Source of the DNA: Ignelater luminosus
Lineage: Eukaryota > Arthropoda > Insecta > Coleoptera > Elateridae
DNA: 64,000 bases
NCBI GenBank assembly: GCA_011009095.1
Contig: VTPC01091235.1
Span: forward strand, 124,001 to 188,000
Reading direction: 5' to 3'
The notes under the pieces: model-generated
The model's database searches: none
What the model saw: the letters and a program-made list of their open reading frames with translations, nothing else
What the model was told of the DNA's origin: nothing
Shown: positions 1-10,122 of the stretch, one piece after another
Numbering within the stretch: the stretch's first letter is position 1
How the letters are laid out: each line of letters opens with the position of its first letter
Position numbers and translations under genes: made by a program

Positions 1-3000
1 AAAAATTAGAAAAAATGTGTAGAATATTTCCTAACTCATCATCATCATTAGAGCATCCAGAAATCTAAAAATGAAATTATAAATTGCAGCTACTGGCAGA
101 AAGCCCAAAGAAATTCTTTTAAATTGTACTTTGCAATAAGTTGTATTATGTGAGTTGTTTCCGAAAACAACTTTTACTTTTCTCTTAACACCTCAAAAAA
201 AAATTCTGGCAATAACTTAAAAGTGTCTGTCCGCCCGAATATAAATAAAAATAATAAAAGTTTTACTTAGTAAATGTTTCTTTTTGTCAGTGTCATATTT
301 CTAGTCTCATGAATGTTACGATACAAAAAACGACTTATTATTCCCACCCAATATTACGCTTACCCAAGGAAGCGTAAATAAAAATAAAACCTAAAGTAAC
401 TCCTTCCGCGAAAGTCAAGAGCGTAAAAATTTATCACTTCCTCTGTCAAAATTACGAACAAGAGAAAAACTTTTTAAATCTATTACTCTCCAGAGATATG
501 AAACAGATATATACCATAGAATCGTTCCTTCCTTTTCTTAACCTTTTTCGACATGTAAAATTGATAATATTGCCTCTATTTCTGTTTCGAATAACCATTT
601 CCTAGACCGTTTCCCTTTAATTTTGTATGTAAATCGCGATTGAATTTTCAATTTCGAATCTGCAATCTAAGGTGAAATATTAGTTTTGTGTGCTCGATGG
701 TGGTAAAAACTGTATATTAGTTTCTAGACATCTTATAACTGTTAACCCAGTTAACCAACAAGATTGCCAACATATTTTTTATGAGATAAACTTGTCGCCT
801 CAAGCTTGTAAGCTCTTAAGCAGATGGCACTGAAAGTAATATCTATCAGAAATGAGGTTATAGGGGCTTGAAGTTTTCGCGTTCTACTTTTTTATTTTAT
901 ATGTTTTTTCGATGCTCACCTTTTTAACTTCTTAACTTTGTACCTACTTGAAAACCGGATGAAAAAAGTTATATTGGTGCTCACTATTTTTGTTCTTAAA
1001 TGATTTTTTCAATTAAATTTAAATTAAAACTATAAATAGCTTTCTGTTGAATTAATTCAAATTTAATAAATTATTATCTGCATTTCATACGAACACAGTT
1101 TTTATGCATTATGGTTAATTAAAAATTTAATTTCAAGGTTACTTTTTATAGTTATTATGTCAAGCTAATTTAACTACATAATTAAATAAATCTAAGAACA
1201 ATAAAACATGTCAAATAACGATCAATAAACAAAAGTTTTAAAATTTAAAAATATTCAGAATATAGACAGAAACTCTGTAAACTGTATTATCTGAATATCG
1301 ACAAACGCTGCGAGCTGCTGCTTCTAGCTAACAGGTGGCGCAAGCTTTGTTTGCTTATGAAGTGCTCTGTAATGGTTGAAAACCAAATTGAGTTTTCTAC
1401 TTGCTAATGCTAGAATAGTTTTAGTTCGTTTTGTAAGATGACGCCGCTGTCTATATTTCAACTGTTTTATGAAATGTTTATAAAGAATTAGAGCTTTATA
1501 GATTTTCACATTTTAAAAATTAATTACATCGTGATGATCTCTATTGGAAATGTTTTGAAAAAGAATACTACAATAATGTTGTGCTTTATTTTTCAATTGT
1601 TCAATTAAAGAAACTTAATAAATTATTATTTAATCTAACAGCATTTTACGACTCTGCAATTTTTAACTTCACAAATATTTCTTTTGTATTGAATTTCTAA
1701 CTCTCTGCGGTTGGCCAAATTTTACGAATAGAAATTTTCAGTTGCTTTTAAGGAACTATAAGGTATTGATCAGAATGTTGTTTTGGTATAGAGTACAAGT
1801 AGATGAAATGAGAGCTCTTCTATTGAAATTCTAAAGTTTAACGTTGTTGTAACGTGACACTGTGTGAACACCTTAAGATGTTACAGGCAAACTGTTCTTT
1901 GATTTCATGAATTTTTGAGACTTCAGATTTTTATTAATTAAGTAGTAAAAGTAACTGTTAGTAAGAGAATTTTCATCGTTTTGAATAATTAACTTACTCA
2001 ACAAACCCAAGCAGTTCATAAAAGAACAGTAAATATTGAGAAGACCAAATTAATGTCCAACACTCCCAATAATAACCACAAAACCGATAAAAAGTCGGTT
2101 GAAGACAATAAAACAAACGTTCAGCAGATAATTTCATTCATGCGGAGATAAATCGTCTTGGTGCCTGTTTCGAAACTCGCAAGATATTGAGAAATGTCTA
2201 GCAAGTAGAGTGACGTGATTTATTGGACGTTGGCATGTCACAGCTTAAAAAGTCACATCAAGTTTAAAATAAACGTTATTAATAGAGAAGTCATATTAAA
2301 AGCTCACATTTTTGATAACTAATATGGAACAGAATGACGTCATAACGACGTCGATTTCTTTAGATGCCATCGGCGACAACAAATATCAATTAATCAATAA
2401 ATTCGACGTTACTCTACTTGCACACAGGTCTTTATTTCTGTTGTTTGGACTTCACTCGCATTTTAAACTTGAATAGTAGTGCCACCACCATTGTGAAGAC
2501 ACTTGGAACACCGTTTCTCCACCACAATCACCTGAACTCAGTGATCCGTAAGGAAAATTGGTGGTACTAGAACTATAGGAATAAGTACAGCACTTTGATA
2601 TCTCTCAAAACCCTCTACTTTGATATCTCTCAAAACCCTCTACTTTGATTAATCCAAACGCACGCCTACGCAACCAAACTCAACTTTGGCAGCCTAAAAC
2701 AATGACGGTTAGCTTCCCAAATGCTCAAACTTCTCGATTACGCACATGGGAATACATACAGTTTTAATAGCCTCTGTCTATCCTCTTCTACTGGGCAGAG
2801 TGCAGGGTGCCTATTAGGCCCAAGTGTATACAAGAATAATCACAAATTAGAATTAAATGATCTTTCAATTGAGTGTCACATGAGATTCGTTTTTCCTGTC
2901 AATAATTTGCCGTAACTCAATCAATCACACAAGTACATAACTTTCATCGACAAGCTCGCTTCTACCGGTAGAAGTATCTGGCGAAGTTTTAGCTTTAACT

Positions 3001-3240
3001 TCTATTTCTCTCAATTGATTGTATTTCTTTGAATTTTAGACAATAATTCCCAAGCAGACTAAAGACTATGCTGTTGTTATAGACTGTAGCTGAGACTAAT
3101 TTAGAATAAATAACTAAACGCTTAAAACAATAATCTCTAGCAAAAAATCAATACAATAATCAATTTAGCGTAAGCGGCAAACTTCTATGTTGTCATGCTC
3201 TTTACAAGCTTCATCTAGACAGTTGACACTAATTTAATTC
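1..3240. other. AT-rich DNA without a supported gene
   Basis: No coding region, RNA gene or mobile-element signature is recognisable here. The open frames at 1324-1509 (minus, basic, 61 aa) and 2721-2915 (plus, 64 aa) have no signal peptide, splice sites or family motif and are best read as chance. The only internal structure I see is a short tandem repeat at 2592-2641. The stretch lies upstream of the small-peptide gene cluster that starts near 3.3 kb. Confidence 0.5.
2592..2641. repeat. 25-bp tandem duplication, two copies
   Basis: A 25-base unit beginning ACTTTGATATCTCTC and ending ACCCTCT occurs twice back to back and is identical by eye; a third copy starts (ACTTTGAT) and diverges. No function is suggested. 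Confidence 0.85.
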
Positions 3241-3315
3241 AAAATATTTATTTCTGTATATAATTACTATTGTTTTTAAGCAGACCTAACAAGATTAAGT
3301 TGAATTTTATATCGT

Positions 3316-3323
3316 TATAAAAA
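3316..3323 (+). promoter_or_regulatory. TATA box of peptide gene A
   Basis: TATAAAAA lies 98 bases before the ATG of gene A. A CTAACAGTT stretch about 30 bases downstream could hold the initiator, which would leave a 5' leader of roughly 60 bases. The spacing to the ATG is longer than in the paralogs (about 43-66 bases). Confidence 0.5.
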
Positions 3324-3413
3324 GATGTGTCAAGTTAAATTTCTTGCTAACAGTTTTTATTTAGATACCAATAACGAAGGTCTCTATAAGTTTTTGTAGA
3401 TATACAAACAATT

Positions 3414-3622
3414 ATGTTAAGATCATCTCTAATTTTGTTGAGCGTTATTGCTTTTACAGGTAAGTGTTTTAATAACTATAAATAATAATTTGGAATTAGT
3501 AAACTCAATTATTTCTCTCTAAATTTTTAGCTATTAACCTTTCAATAGCCATACCAAACCCATTGCTTGAGGAGGGACAGTATCCTTATGAACCTGCACC
3601 GCCTACACTTTATTTCAATTGA
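3414..3622 (+). CDS. Small secreted proline-rich peptide A (two exons)
   Basis: Model: exons 3414-3459 and 3531-3622, 45 aa, stop TGA at 3620-3622. Exon 1 encodes MLRSSLILLSVIAFT plus one base, then a GTAAGT donor, a 71-base intron and a TTTTTAG acceptor (phase 1). The hydrophobic segment runs through residue 25; a signal-peptidase site fits after LSIA, leaving a 23-residue mature peptide that begins IPNPLL, contains EEGQYPYEP, then APP, and ends YFN. It has no cysteine and three glutamates with no basic residue. The same architecture in four other local copies is the main evidence that it is real. It faces gene B tail to tail. Secretion is inferred from the signal segment; target and role are unknown. 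An acidic charge argues against a classical cationic antimicrobial peptide. Confidence 0.75.
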
Positions 3623-3665
3623 TTTAGTATGAATTGCTAAATTGCTAAACATGAGTTTATGTAAC

Positions 3666-3671
3666 AATAAA
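3666..3671 (+). terminator. Poly(A) signal of gene A
   Basis: AATAAA lies 44 bases after the stop codon of gene A, a normal distance for a short 3' UTR. Confidence 0.5.
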
Positions 3672-4209
3672 AGTGGCTTTTTGCATTTCAGAAATATGTC
3701 ACCGATGATTCGAGTATAACTCAAACAGAAATTTGCAATTAGGTACAACATATTTTTACAAATCTGTTTCTGTCTGAGTGAAGAACTATTCGATAATATT
3801 CAAAATCAAGTAGGCGTCCTCTTTAAAAAAAATTGTGATTGCGCTCTATTTTCATATGAAGACATAAGCAATCGTAAAACAATTTTATAGAATTGTGTAA
3901 AACCCGCACTGTAATTCGTTTCAGAGAAGTTTGAGTTTGCTTTCAGCTGAGTATTTTTTCAAGAAACAAGAATAACAAAACAACTGAACTCCAAATTAGG
4001 CAGTTTCTTTTCTAATTTAACCTACCTCGTATCTCTTACAACTTATGAGATTCCGGTAGTGAAAGGAATATAAGTTAAGAAAAAGAATTAAAAAATATTA
4101 AAACTCGTCAGCAGTAATTGTTTATGTAATTATTGTTGTGTTTAGTGATGCATTACATATTTGGTTTCTATGCAAACTTTACAATACTTTATGCATGAAT
4201 ACTGTAAAA

Positions 4210-4578
4210 TTAAACTTCAGGTGGAGATGGGGGAAAACCTGATGGACTTGGGAATTCAATTAACGGTTCTGGCGTGGCTTCTCCAAAATTGAGAACTGAA
4301 ATTTTAAAATGCGTTAGATAAATCTAAATTATTACTTGCAGCAGCAATAGCGGCTACAATATAAAGTCATACTATAAAAAAATGCAAAATAACAGGAAAT
4401 TTGAATGAAATCACTCTACGTAGAAAAAACAATTTATACTCTGTGTGGACAAAAGTAAATTGAGAAATAATTTTTAAACTACAAATTGTAGCGTGATAGC
4501 AAACAAAGATATTTTAGTCTAACTTGTCTTACCTGCAGAAGCAATAATACCCAATGATATCAAAACTATCTTCAACAT
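4210..4578 (-). CDS. Small secreted proline-rich peptide B (two exons)
   Basis: Model: complement of exons 4533-4578 and 4210-4295, 43 aa, stop TAA at 4210-4212. Exon 1 (46 nt) encodes MLKIVLISLGIIASA plus one base and ends CTGCAG/GTAAGA; the 237-base intron ends TTTCAG; the phase-1 junction matches gene A. Likely signal cleavage is after NFGEA, giving a 21-residue peptide starting TPEPLIEF, rich in proline (FPPSPP) and ending EV, with three glutamates, no basic residue and no cysteine. Exon 1 is almost identical to that of gene D, and both lie in a duplicated segment. No AATAAA is seen just downstream; CATAAA near 4190 is a weaker candidate. Function unknown; family membership is clear from exon structure, junction phase and the A/TPxPL motif. 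Confidence 0.78.
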
Positions 4579-4620
4579 ACTGTAAACTGTTACAATAATA
4601 CGTAATTGTGAAGGTTCCTT

Positions 4621-4627
4621 ACTTATA
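4621..4627 (-). promoter_or_regulatory. TATA-like box of peptide gene B
   Basis: On the minus strand TATAAGT lies about 45 bases before the ATG of gene B inside GGATATAAGTAAG, a string conserved upstream of gene D. Conservation between the duplicates is weak evidence on its own because the whole segment was duplicated. Confidence 0.5.
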
Positions 4628-5109
4628 TCCAAAAAAATTTTTACGCATTTATAAAAAGAATTGTAACAAGAAATTCGATTTAATATGTTTTACACTGTTC
4701 CAGTAATAAACTTGATTATAGCAGTAAAATCGCTTTGTTCTGTTGAAAAGTGTTTGATATCAGTAATCAGTAATCAGTGTGATGTGAAGAAAAAACAAAA
4801 GACTATATAGATGTGAAAATAGATTTGGAAATAAAAATTTACTGAAGAATAAACTTTCATTAACTGAAACAATTTTTTTAAAATTAAATTTTTCTTTTAT
4901 AAATTATTTAAAAATATTAAGAAATATAGAGAATAGTCAGCTGTTTTAATTTTGCTTGATGGAATTAATAAAAAATAATTTTGTTCAACACATCTGGTGC
5001 TTTAATTACAAATTTACAAGAATGATCAACATACATGAGCTAAATTTGGCGCCCTCTTTAATATGTCTCGTGTACTATAACTACTGTAGTAACTACATTT
5101 TCAAGCTAA

Positions 5110-6110
5110 GAAACTTGATGTCTTTTTTTTACTTATTTTACTTGAAAACCAGATTTTTCAAAAATTCACTGCCTGACTTGACTCGACATCCTTTGTTATT
5201 ACTTGACTTGAATTTGATGTGATTTCGTATTTACATTACATATTAAGTTTCTAGAATTTGGGGTTTGTTTATATTTTGTTATGCCTGCTGTTGTTGCTAT
5301 GTGATGTGAGGATAAACACTTAATGACAAATTAAATTTATGCGGTTAAGTTATTTATTGCTTATAGGGTGCAAATTCTATGTCTGAAAAATACTTAAAAG
5401 TTATAAAACTACATATTATAATAGAGAAAGCGTAAATAGATTGCATAGTAAATAAGAAAGATTCACAATAATTTGTTCGAATATAAGTTGTACATCTACT
5501 GGACGTCCATGCCATGACCATACATAAATTACAACCAGATTACGACCAGTAACAGACGTAAGTTAAATATCCAAAGTTGTGACAGTGAGAAATTAGACGT
5601 TCAGTGGTATAGTCAGAATTCTTTCTAGCTATTGACTCATAGAGGATTTTGTCCAACAGATACTTTTTAACAATCAACGATAACTATAATGAAACTTAAA
5701 AACTACTAGGTATTCGAGTTACAGGTAAAGCTAGAGCAGCCTTGACCGGCCACTCGCCTTTATTGAATAGCATTGAGTTACACACTTTCAAGGGTAACAC
5801 TATTATGCAAAATTAAATTTTAAAAGTACGGTTAGAGGTTAGTCATAAGATTTTTTATGGAAAGAAAAATAAATGAAACAAAGAGTAAATAGAAAAAAGT
5901 GCCTAGCTCTATTAATTTTTTCTTGAACAAGTCTCATAAACTAAAACTGAGTATCATTTAGACAATTTTTGCAGGAATTACAACCAAGTAAAATAATTCT
6001 TGAATATTCGACTCGAAGAAAAACATTTTTGACTGTAGCCTAATAACAAATGATACGAAGATTCGTTCAAATTACTACCGATATAAAAATCCAGCAACTG
6101 AATTTATTTT
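5110..6110. other. Intergenic DNA between peptide genes B and C
   Basis: AT-rich spacer with no coding signal, repeat or RNA feature that I can support. It separates the A/B pair from the C/D pair of the peptide cluster. Confidence 0.5.
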
Positions 6111-6116
6111 TACCAT

Positions 6117-6236
6117 CAAAGTTATTTGGAAATGTTAAGAAATAACAAGAACAATGCTAGATTTTAAACGGTAAATAAGCTAGCTTTTGTTCATCAAACA
6201 GTGTGGTAAAAACGTTTGGTATAAATAAGACAGCTT
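6117..6236 (+). promoter_or_regulatory. Conserved promoter module upstream of peptide pseudogene C
   Basis: About 120 bases here align with the region upstream of gene E (10626-10745, minus) and with 10968-11080 (plus). Shared elements in order are TTAAGAAATAA, an AACGGTAAATAA-CTAGC box (6168-6184), TTTGTT, and GTTTGGTATAAA. The TATA box TATAAATA is at 6220-6227, 43 bases before the ATG. Three copies in both orientations indicate a promoter that was copied with the gene. Confidence 0.65.
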
Positions 6237-6262
6237 GTTCTGCTCACGTCTGTACAATCACG

Positions 6263-6441
6263 ATGTTCCAAGCAAGTTTAATTTCAGTGGCCGTGCTTGT
6301 CATTACAGGTAATAAATATCTGAGATTTTAATGTGCACATTAATTAGTTTACAATTTCAACTTTCAGTCTGGAATCTTACTTAAGCTTCGCCAGATCCGC
6401 TTTTTTGTAAAATTCCCGTTATGTTGGATCCACCTCTGTAA
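6263..6441 (+). pseudogene. Small secreted peptide paralog C, interrupted by a stop
   Basis: Exon 1 (6263-6308, 46 nt) encodes MFQASLISVAVLVIT plus one base, with a GTAATA donor, a 59-base intron and a TTTCAG acceptor. Exon 2 (6368-6441) starts WNLT and then meets TAA at 6382-6384, exactly before ASPDPLF, the position where the other copies have the end of the signal peptide and the start of the mature peptide. After the stop the frame stays open to TAA at 6439-6441 and keeps the family PP pair near its end (LDPPL). So signal and mature parts are both recognisable but split by a nonsense codon. It could be a real pseudogene, an assembly error or readthrough. Exon 1 is closest to gene E. It faces gene D tail to tail, as A faces B. 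AATAAA at 6502-6507 is intact. Confidence 0.7.
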
Positions 6442-6501
6442 TTAGAAGGTCTTCCCTAAACTGCACTTACTTGAACATGAAAAATGATATGTAAATGTTA
6501 A

Positions 6502-6507
6502 AATAAA
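6502..6507 (+). terminator. Poly(A) signal downstream of pseudogene C
   Basis: AATAAA, 61 bases after the terminal stop codon of the C reading frame. Confidence 0.4.
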
Positions 6508-6609
6508 GCATTTCTAAATTGATGATATGCCAAAATGTTAAATTTTTAGACTTTTATAATTAGATCAGGATTTTTCTGTAACCTTTACATTAACAGGATC
6601 TACGATAAC

Positions 6610-6828
6610 TTAGATACGATTTATTTTCGCAGTAATCTTGAAAACGCTTCTGAACAGGAGCTGATGTAACAATCTTCCAGCGGACGGGTCTCCATATCCT
6701 CCTCGAATAGCCGGAGTGCTATTCTCAGATATGTGATCGATCGAAAGCCCAACCGCTTTCCGTGCTTTTAAATCACTGCAAATTTGCAGTTTGACATAAA
6801 ATTGCAATGTCATTAAAATTTGAAACAC
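6610..6828 (-). other. Candidate 72-aa open frame, unrecognised
   Basis: An uninterrupted minus-strand frame starting MFQILMTLQFYVKLQ. Its central part (about 6650-6790) is clearly richer in G+C than the surroundings and includes GGYGDPSAGRLL. The start looks weakly like a signal segment and the location is inside the peptide cluster, between C and D. I see no TATA box, splice site or resemblance to the TPxPL family. It may be chance or a fragment of an unknown gene. Confidence 0.2.
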
Positions 6829-6956
6829 CTAAATTTTAGATTGAAATAATAAAACTATTTAGATTTGTATCGAAAAACGAATGATGCTGTGCTAACAACT
6901 TAGGTTAGGTTATACACTACTTCTGTATACAAATTAAAAACTTCATTTTGTAGGTA

Positions 6957-6962
6957 TTTATT
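6957..6962 (-). terminator. Poly(A) signal of gene D
   Basis: AATAAA on the minus strand, about 45 bases after the stop codon of gene D. Confidence 0.5.
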
Positions 6963-7007
6963 TTGACATCAAATCTTTCTGTCTCAAGTAATTAAATACA
7001 TTAAAAT

Positions 7008-7363
7008 TTAAAATACAGGTGGCGCTTCTTGATCTTCATCTTGAATGTTAATTAGCGGGTTAGGCGTCGCTGCTGCCAGATTGAAAACTGGAAATTTCGT
7101 GCGCTAACTTTAGGAATAATCGACAATATATAAAGTCATACTATAGAAAAATGTAAAATGACAGGAAATTTAAATAAAATCACCCTACGTAGAAAAAACA
7201 ATTTATACTCTGCATAGACAGAAGAAAATTAAAAACTAATTTTTAAATTACAGATTGTTGCCACATCGAGCATGTAACATGATAGCAAACAGAAGTATTT
7301 AATCTAACTTGTCTTACCTGCAGAAGCAATAATGCCCAACGATATCAACACTGTCTTCAACAT
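7008..7363 (-). CDS. Small secreted proline-rich peptide D (two exons)
   Basis: Model: complement of exons 7318-7363 and 7008-7087, 41 aa, stop TAA at 7008-7010. Exon 1 (46 nt) encodes MLKTVLISLGIIASA plus one base, ends CTGCAG/GTAAGA, and is followed by a 230-base intron ending TTTCCAG. Exon 2 starts FNLAAA; cleavage after AAA would release a 19-residue peptide beginning TPNPLINI, with an acidic middle (DEDQE) and ending APPVF. No cysteine; four acidic residues and no basic one. It differs from its duplicate B by one residue in exon 1 but by most of the mature C-terminal half, which suggests faster change of the mature part. Role unknown; inferred to be secreted. Confidence 0.78.
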
Positions 7364-7425
7364 GCTGTACACTGTTACAATAATGGGTTGTAATTGTAAT
7401 ATCTACAAAGATTTGAAGACTTCTT

Positions 7426-7432
7426 ACTTATA
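7426..7432 (-). promoter_or_regulatory. TATA-like box of peptide gene D
   Basis: TATAAGT in GGATATAAGTAAGA, the same string as at gene B, with about 20 extra bases before the ATG. Confidence 0.45.
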
Positions 7433-8129
7433 TCCAAAAAAGGTTTTACACACTAATAAGAAATTTGTAACAAGAAATTCGATTTGATATGTTTTATACT
7501 GTTTCGGTAATAAACTTGATTATAGAGTATAAATCGCTTTATTCTGTTGAAAAGTGTTTGATACCAGTCATCACTAATCTGTGTGACGTGAAGAGAAAAC
7601 AAAAGACTTTATAGATTTAAAAATAGATTTGGATATAAAAGGTTACTGTAGAATAAACTAGCATTAACTGAAACAAATTTTTTATTTTATAAAATATTTA
7701 AAAATATTCAAAAATATAAAGAATAGTCAGCTGTTTTGATTTTGCTTGGTCGAATTAATAGAAAATAATTTTGTTCAACACATCTCATGGCGTTTTAATT
7801 ACAAACATATACGAATTATCAACATACCGCATGAGCTAAATTTGGCGCCCTCTTTATTACGCCTCTTGTACTATAACTACATTTTCTACAAAACTGTATA
7901 TACAACTGTATATCAAAAGATTACTTCACAAACACCAGTCTTTGGCATTATATTGCTTTTTGTACGTTTATCTAATTTAGCAGTAGCTACAATTCGAACT
8001 AATTCGAAAAACATGCATTTGCATTAAATCAAATATCTATTTTGAGATGTAGATTTTAAAAATTTATCTTCTACCGAAAAATAAGCGATGAAACGTCGAA
8101 ACAAAATATGATGGAATTCCATTCCAGTT

Positions 8130-9030
8130 CCGCGAAAACCAAGCCCATCAGAAGAATATATGCCACCAACCTCCGAAACCAAAAGCGAATCAGCTGTATC
8201 AATGCATCAATCATCAAATGTCACTCCAAATTGCAATCAAATCGAAATTACGTAAAATCGTTTGGATACTGAAACTATCGCAGCGACAATCAATTCTTTT
8301 AGCAAAGGATTTGAAACAAGGCAACGTTTTGGCACCAGATGTTCGGATATACGGAGCAATAAATCATCATCGTCATTTTACGAATTGTTTAAAATTCATT
8401 GATATCCTTGGTTTGATTTCAACAATGCACAATGAATGTAAACCCGAAGATTGGCGATTGTTTATTGATTTCTCCAAACACAGTTTGAAGGCAGTTCTTC
8501 CCCACGTAACCAATTTAGAAAATTCTGTTCCGATCGCATTGACCTGACACGAAGGAAATCATCGAGTCTGTATATAACAAACATCAGTGGAAAAGTTGTG
8601 CTGATTTGAAAGTGATAACGCTTTTGAGAGGAATGCAAACGGGATACACCAAAGGTATGTGCTTTATCGGTTTATGGAATGCTCGTTTTGCTGGCGCTAA
8701 ATATCAAAAACGCAACTGGCCTCTACGTGAAGAATTTAGATTGCGACGAAACAATATTGTTGAGACTCCACTTGTGCCAACCGAAAATACTAGGAATAGT
8801 TAAAAACTTCATGAAAGTATTGAATCCAGAAGGAAATGCATTCAACGAATTGCGTCGCAGTTTTCCACGGTTAAGTAAGATGAAAATAAAAGAAGGTAGA
8901 TGTTTGAATCGAAGTGTTGATCAAATGAAATTGCTCTATTAGGTGACATTTGTTGGAATTTACAAGACGAAGCAGGCGATACAGAAGAATCGGGAACATT
9001 GAGAAAAATGCCAAATTTTTGCAAAAACTC
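8130..9030 (+). pseudogene. Frameshifted relic of a repetitive insect transposon-like ORF
   Basis: Three plus-strand pieces follow one another in two shifted frames. The first (8218-8547) holds KPEDWRLFIDFSKHSLKAVL; the second (8606-8803) holds LKVITLLRGMQTGYTK and CFIGLWNARF; the third (8679-8942 frame) holds GIVKNFMKVLNPEGNAF, FPRLSKMKIKEG and a further segment. From memory this order (EWRLFIDSSK-like, LLGxQxGYTK-like, LxKNFVK-like, KIKEG) is that of a large multi-copy protein family of insect genomes usually left as uncharacterised and probably transposon-derived. I cannot name its superfamily. Stops after ALT at 8547 and frame changes show that it is dead. No terminal repeats were found. 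Confidence 0.6.
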
Positions 9031-9049
9031 GTGCTGTAATTGGCCAAAT

Positions 9050-10040
9050 CAATAATTTTTTTTAAATAGTTTCTATTTGATGTAATGTTATTGAAACGAT
9101 CAATATCTGATCGATTTCAATTGAATTAAATCCAATAAATGGTAAGAAAATGACAAAAATAACGTGTTTTTGGGGTCTTTGGGCTTATAAATTCGAACCT
9201 CAAATCTCTTGAAAAAAAGCACCAACCTATAACAACGGCTAGCACCATTGAAGTTAACATACTCGAATTACGTTTTCTAGTCGGGTGCCCAGCTTGTCAC
9301 AAAAAAAATAGTTGCCGACAGTGACCTATTTGTAATTTTTAGCATCAAAATAGTAATAGTAACTTCGGTCTATGAAATCTGAAGTACATAAAATACAGTA
9401 TCGAACAGATGTAATTTTTGGCCACCTGTGCCTTCTTTCAAACTACTGATACGTTTTGGCACTAAGTTTTGATAGGTAGATAGCTTTTCTTTTGTTGTGC
9501 AATCCAATTTCTACAGACGTATTTTCCATATAGCTTACAAATTGTCCTTGACATTTTCGTGCAGAGTTCCCCGGTCAGTCCAAAGCAGTTGAACTGAGAT
9601 CTCCGAAGAATCTCATCATTTTTCTGGTATGTATGAAAATGCAAAATCTTGTTTAAATACACCTTTGCTAGCAGGTTATCACTTTTGACGTTATGGAATC
9701 ATTTTCCTCAGTAATACTGGGTTGCTATTTCTTACAGTTGATCATCCCACAGTTAAGACTTAAAGATGGTAAAGAGGGAAACATTGCCAAAACATTTGGT
9801 TAAGAGAAATAATACTTCTAAACAAAAGTTTATTTTAAGTTGATAAACAAAAGATAATATTAAAGTGAACTAATTAGTTGGTAATTAGAACTTTTTTTAT
9901 TTATCTTTAGTTTTCTATTTGTTTTAATATCGATATCTACATAGAATCATCATACTAGCATTGCTGATTTTAAGGAAAGGTTTATTTGGGAAAGAATTGA
10001 TCATTAAGACGCTCAAATTTCAAAGCTTTATTTTTACATC
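9050..10040. other. Spacer without recognised features
   Basis: AT-rich DNA between the transposon relic and peptide gene E. The minus frame at 9462-9662 has no motif and is not supported. Confidence 0.45.
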
Positions 10041-10042
10041 AA

Positions 10043-10053
10043 TTTATTTTATT
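10043..10053 (-). terminator. Poly(A) signals of gene E
   Basis: Two overlapping AATAAA signals on the minus strand (within GCAATAAAATAAATTG), about 70 bases after the stop codon. Confidence 0.5.
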
Positions 10054-10122
10054 GCACACATTTTAACGTTTCCATATCATTCTTCCTGTTTTAATAGGTT
10101 TAGATTACAGAAGGCCATTTGA

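Larger units (their letters stand above)
4205..5100. repeat. Segmental duplication, copy 1 (carries gene B)
   Basis: From exon 2 of gene B through the upstream flank to about 5.1 kb this segment aligns by eye with 7003-7890 in the same orientation. Long shared stretches include GTAACAAGAAATTCGATTT, CTGTTGAAAAGTGTTTGAT and TGAGCTAAATTTGGCGCCCT, with scattered substitutions and short indels. This explains why open frames near 4956 and 7746 resemble each other: they are duplicated flank, not genes. Confidence 0.85.
7003..7890. repeat. Segmental duplication, copy 2 (carries gene D)
   Basis: Same orientation and order as 4205-5100. The match covers the gene intron, exon 1, promoter and about 0.5 kb of upstream flank, and fades near 7.89 kb. 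Exon 2 is the least conserved part: B and D share its first half (NF/NL, then ATPxPLI) but differ in the second half of the peptide. Confidence 0.85.

Noticed and set aside
4956..5222. 88-codon frame resembling the one at 7746-8027
   Set aside because: The similarity (LNLAPSL and so on) comes from the duplicated flank of peptide genes B and D; the two frames diverge and show no selection for coding.
6900..6911. TTAGGTTAGG strings here and near 25170, 32675, 36190 and 42385, as interstitial telomere repeats
   Set aside because: Only one or two units of the insect telomere repeat at each place, which is expected by chance in AT-rich DNA.
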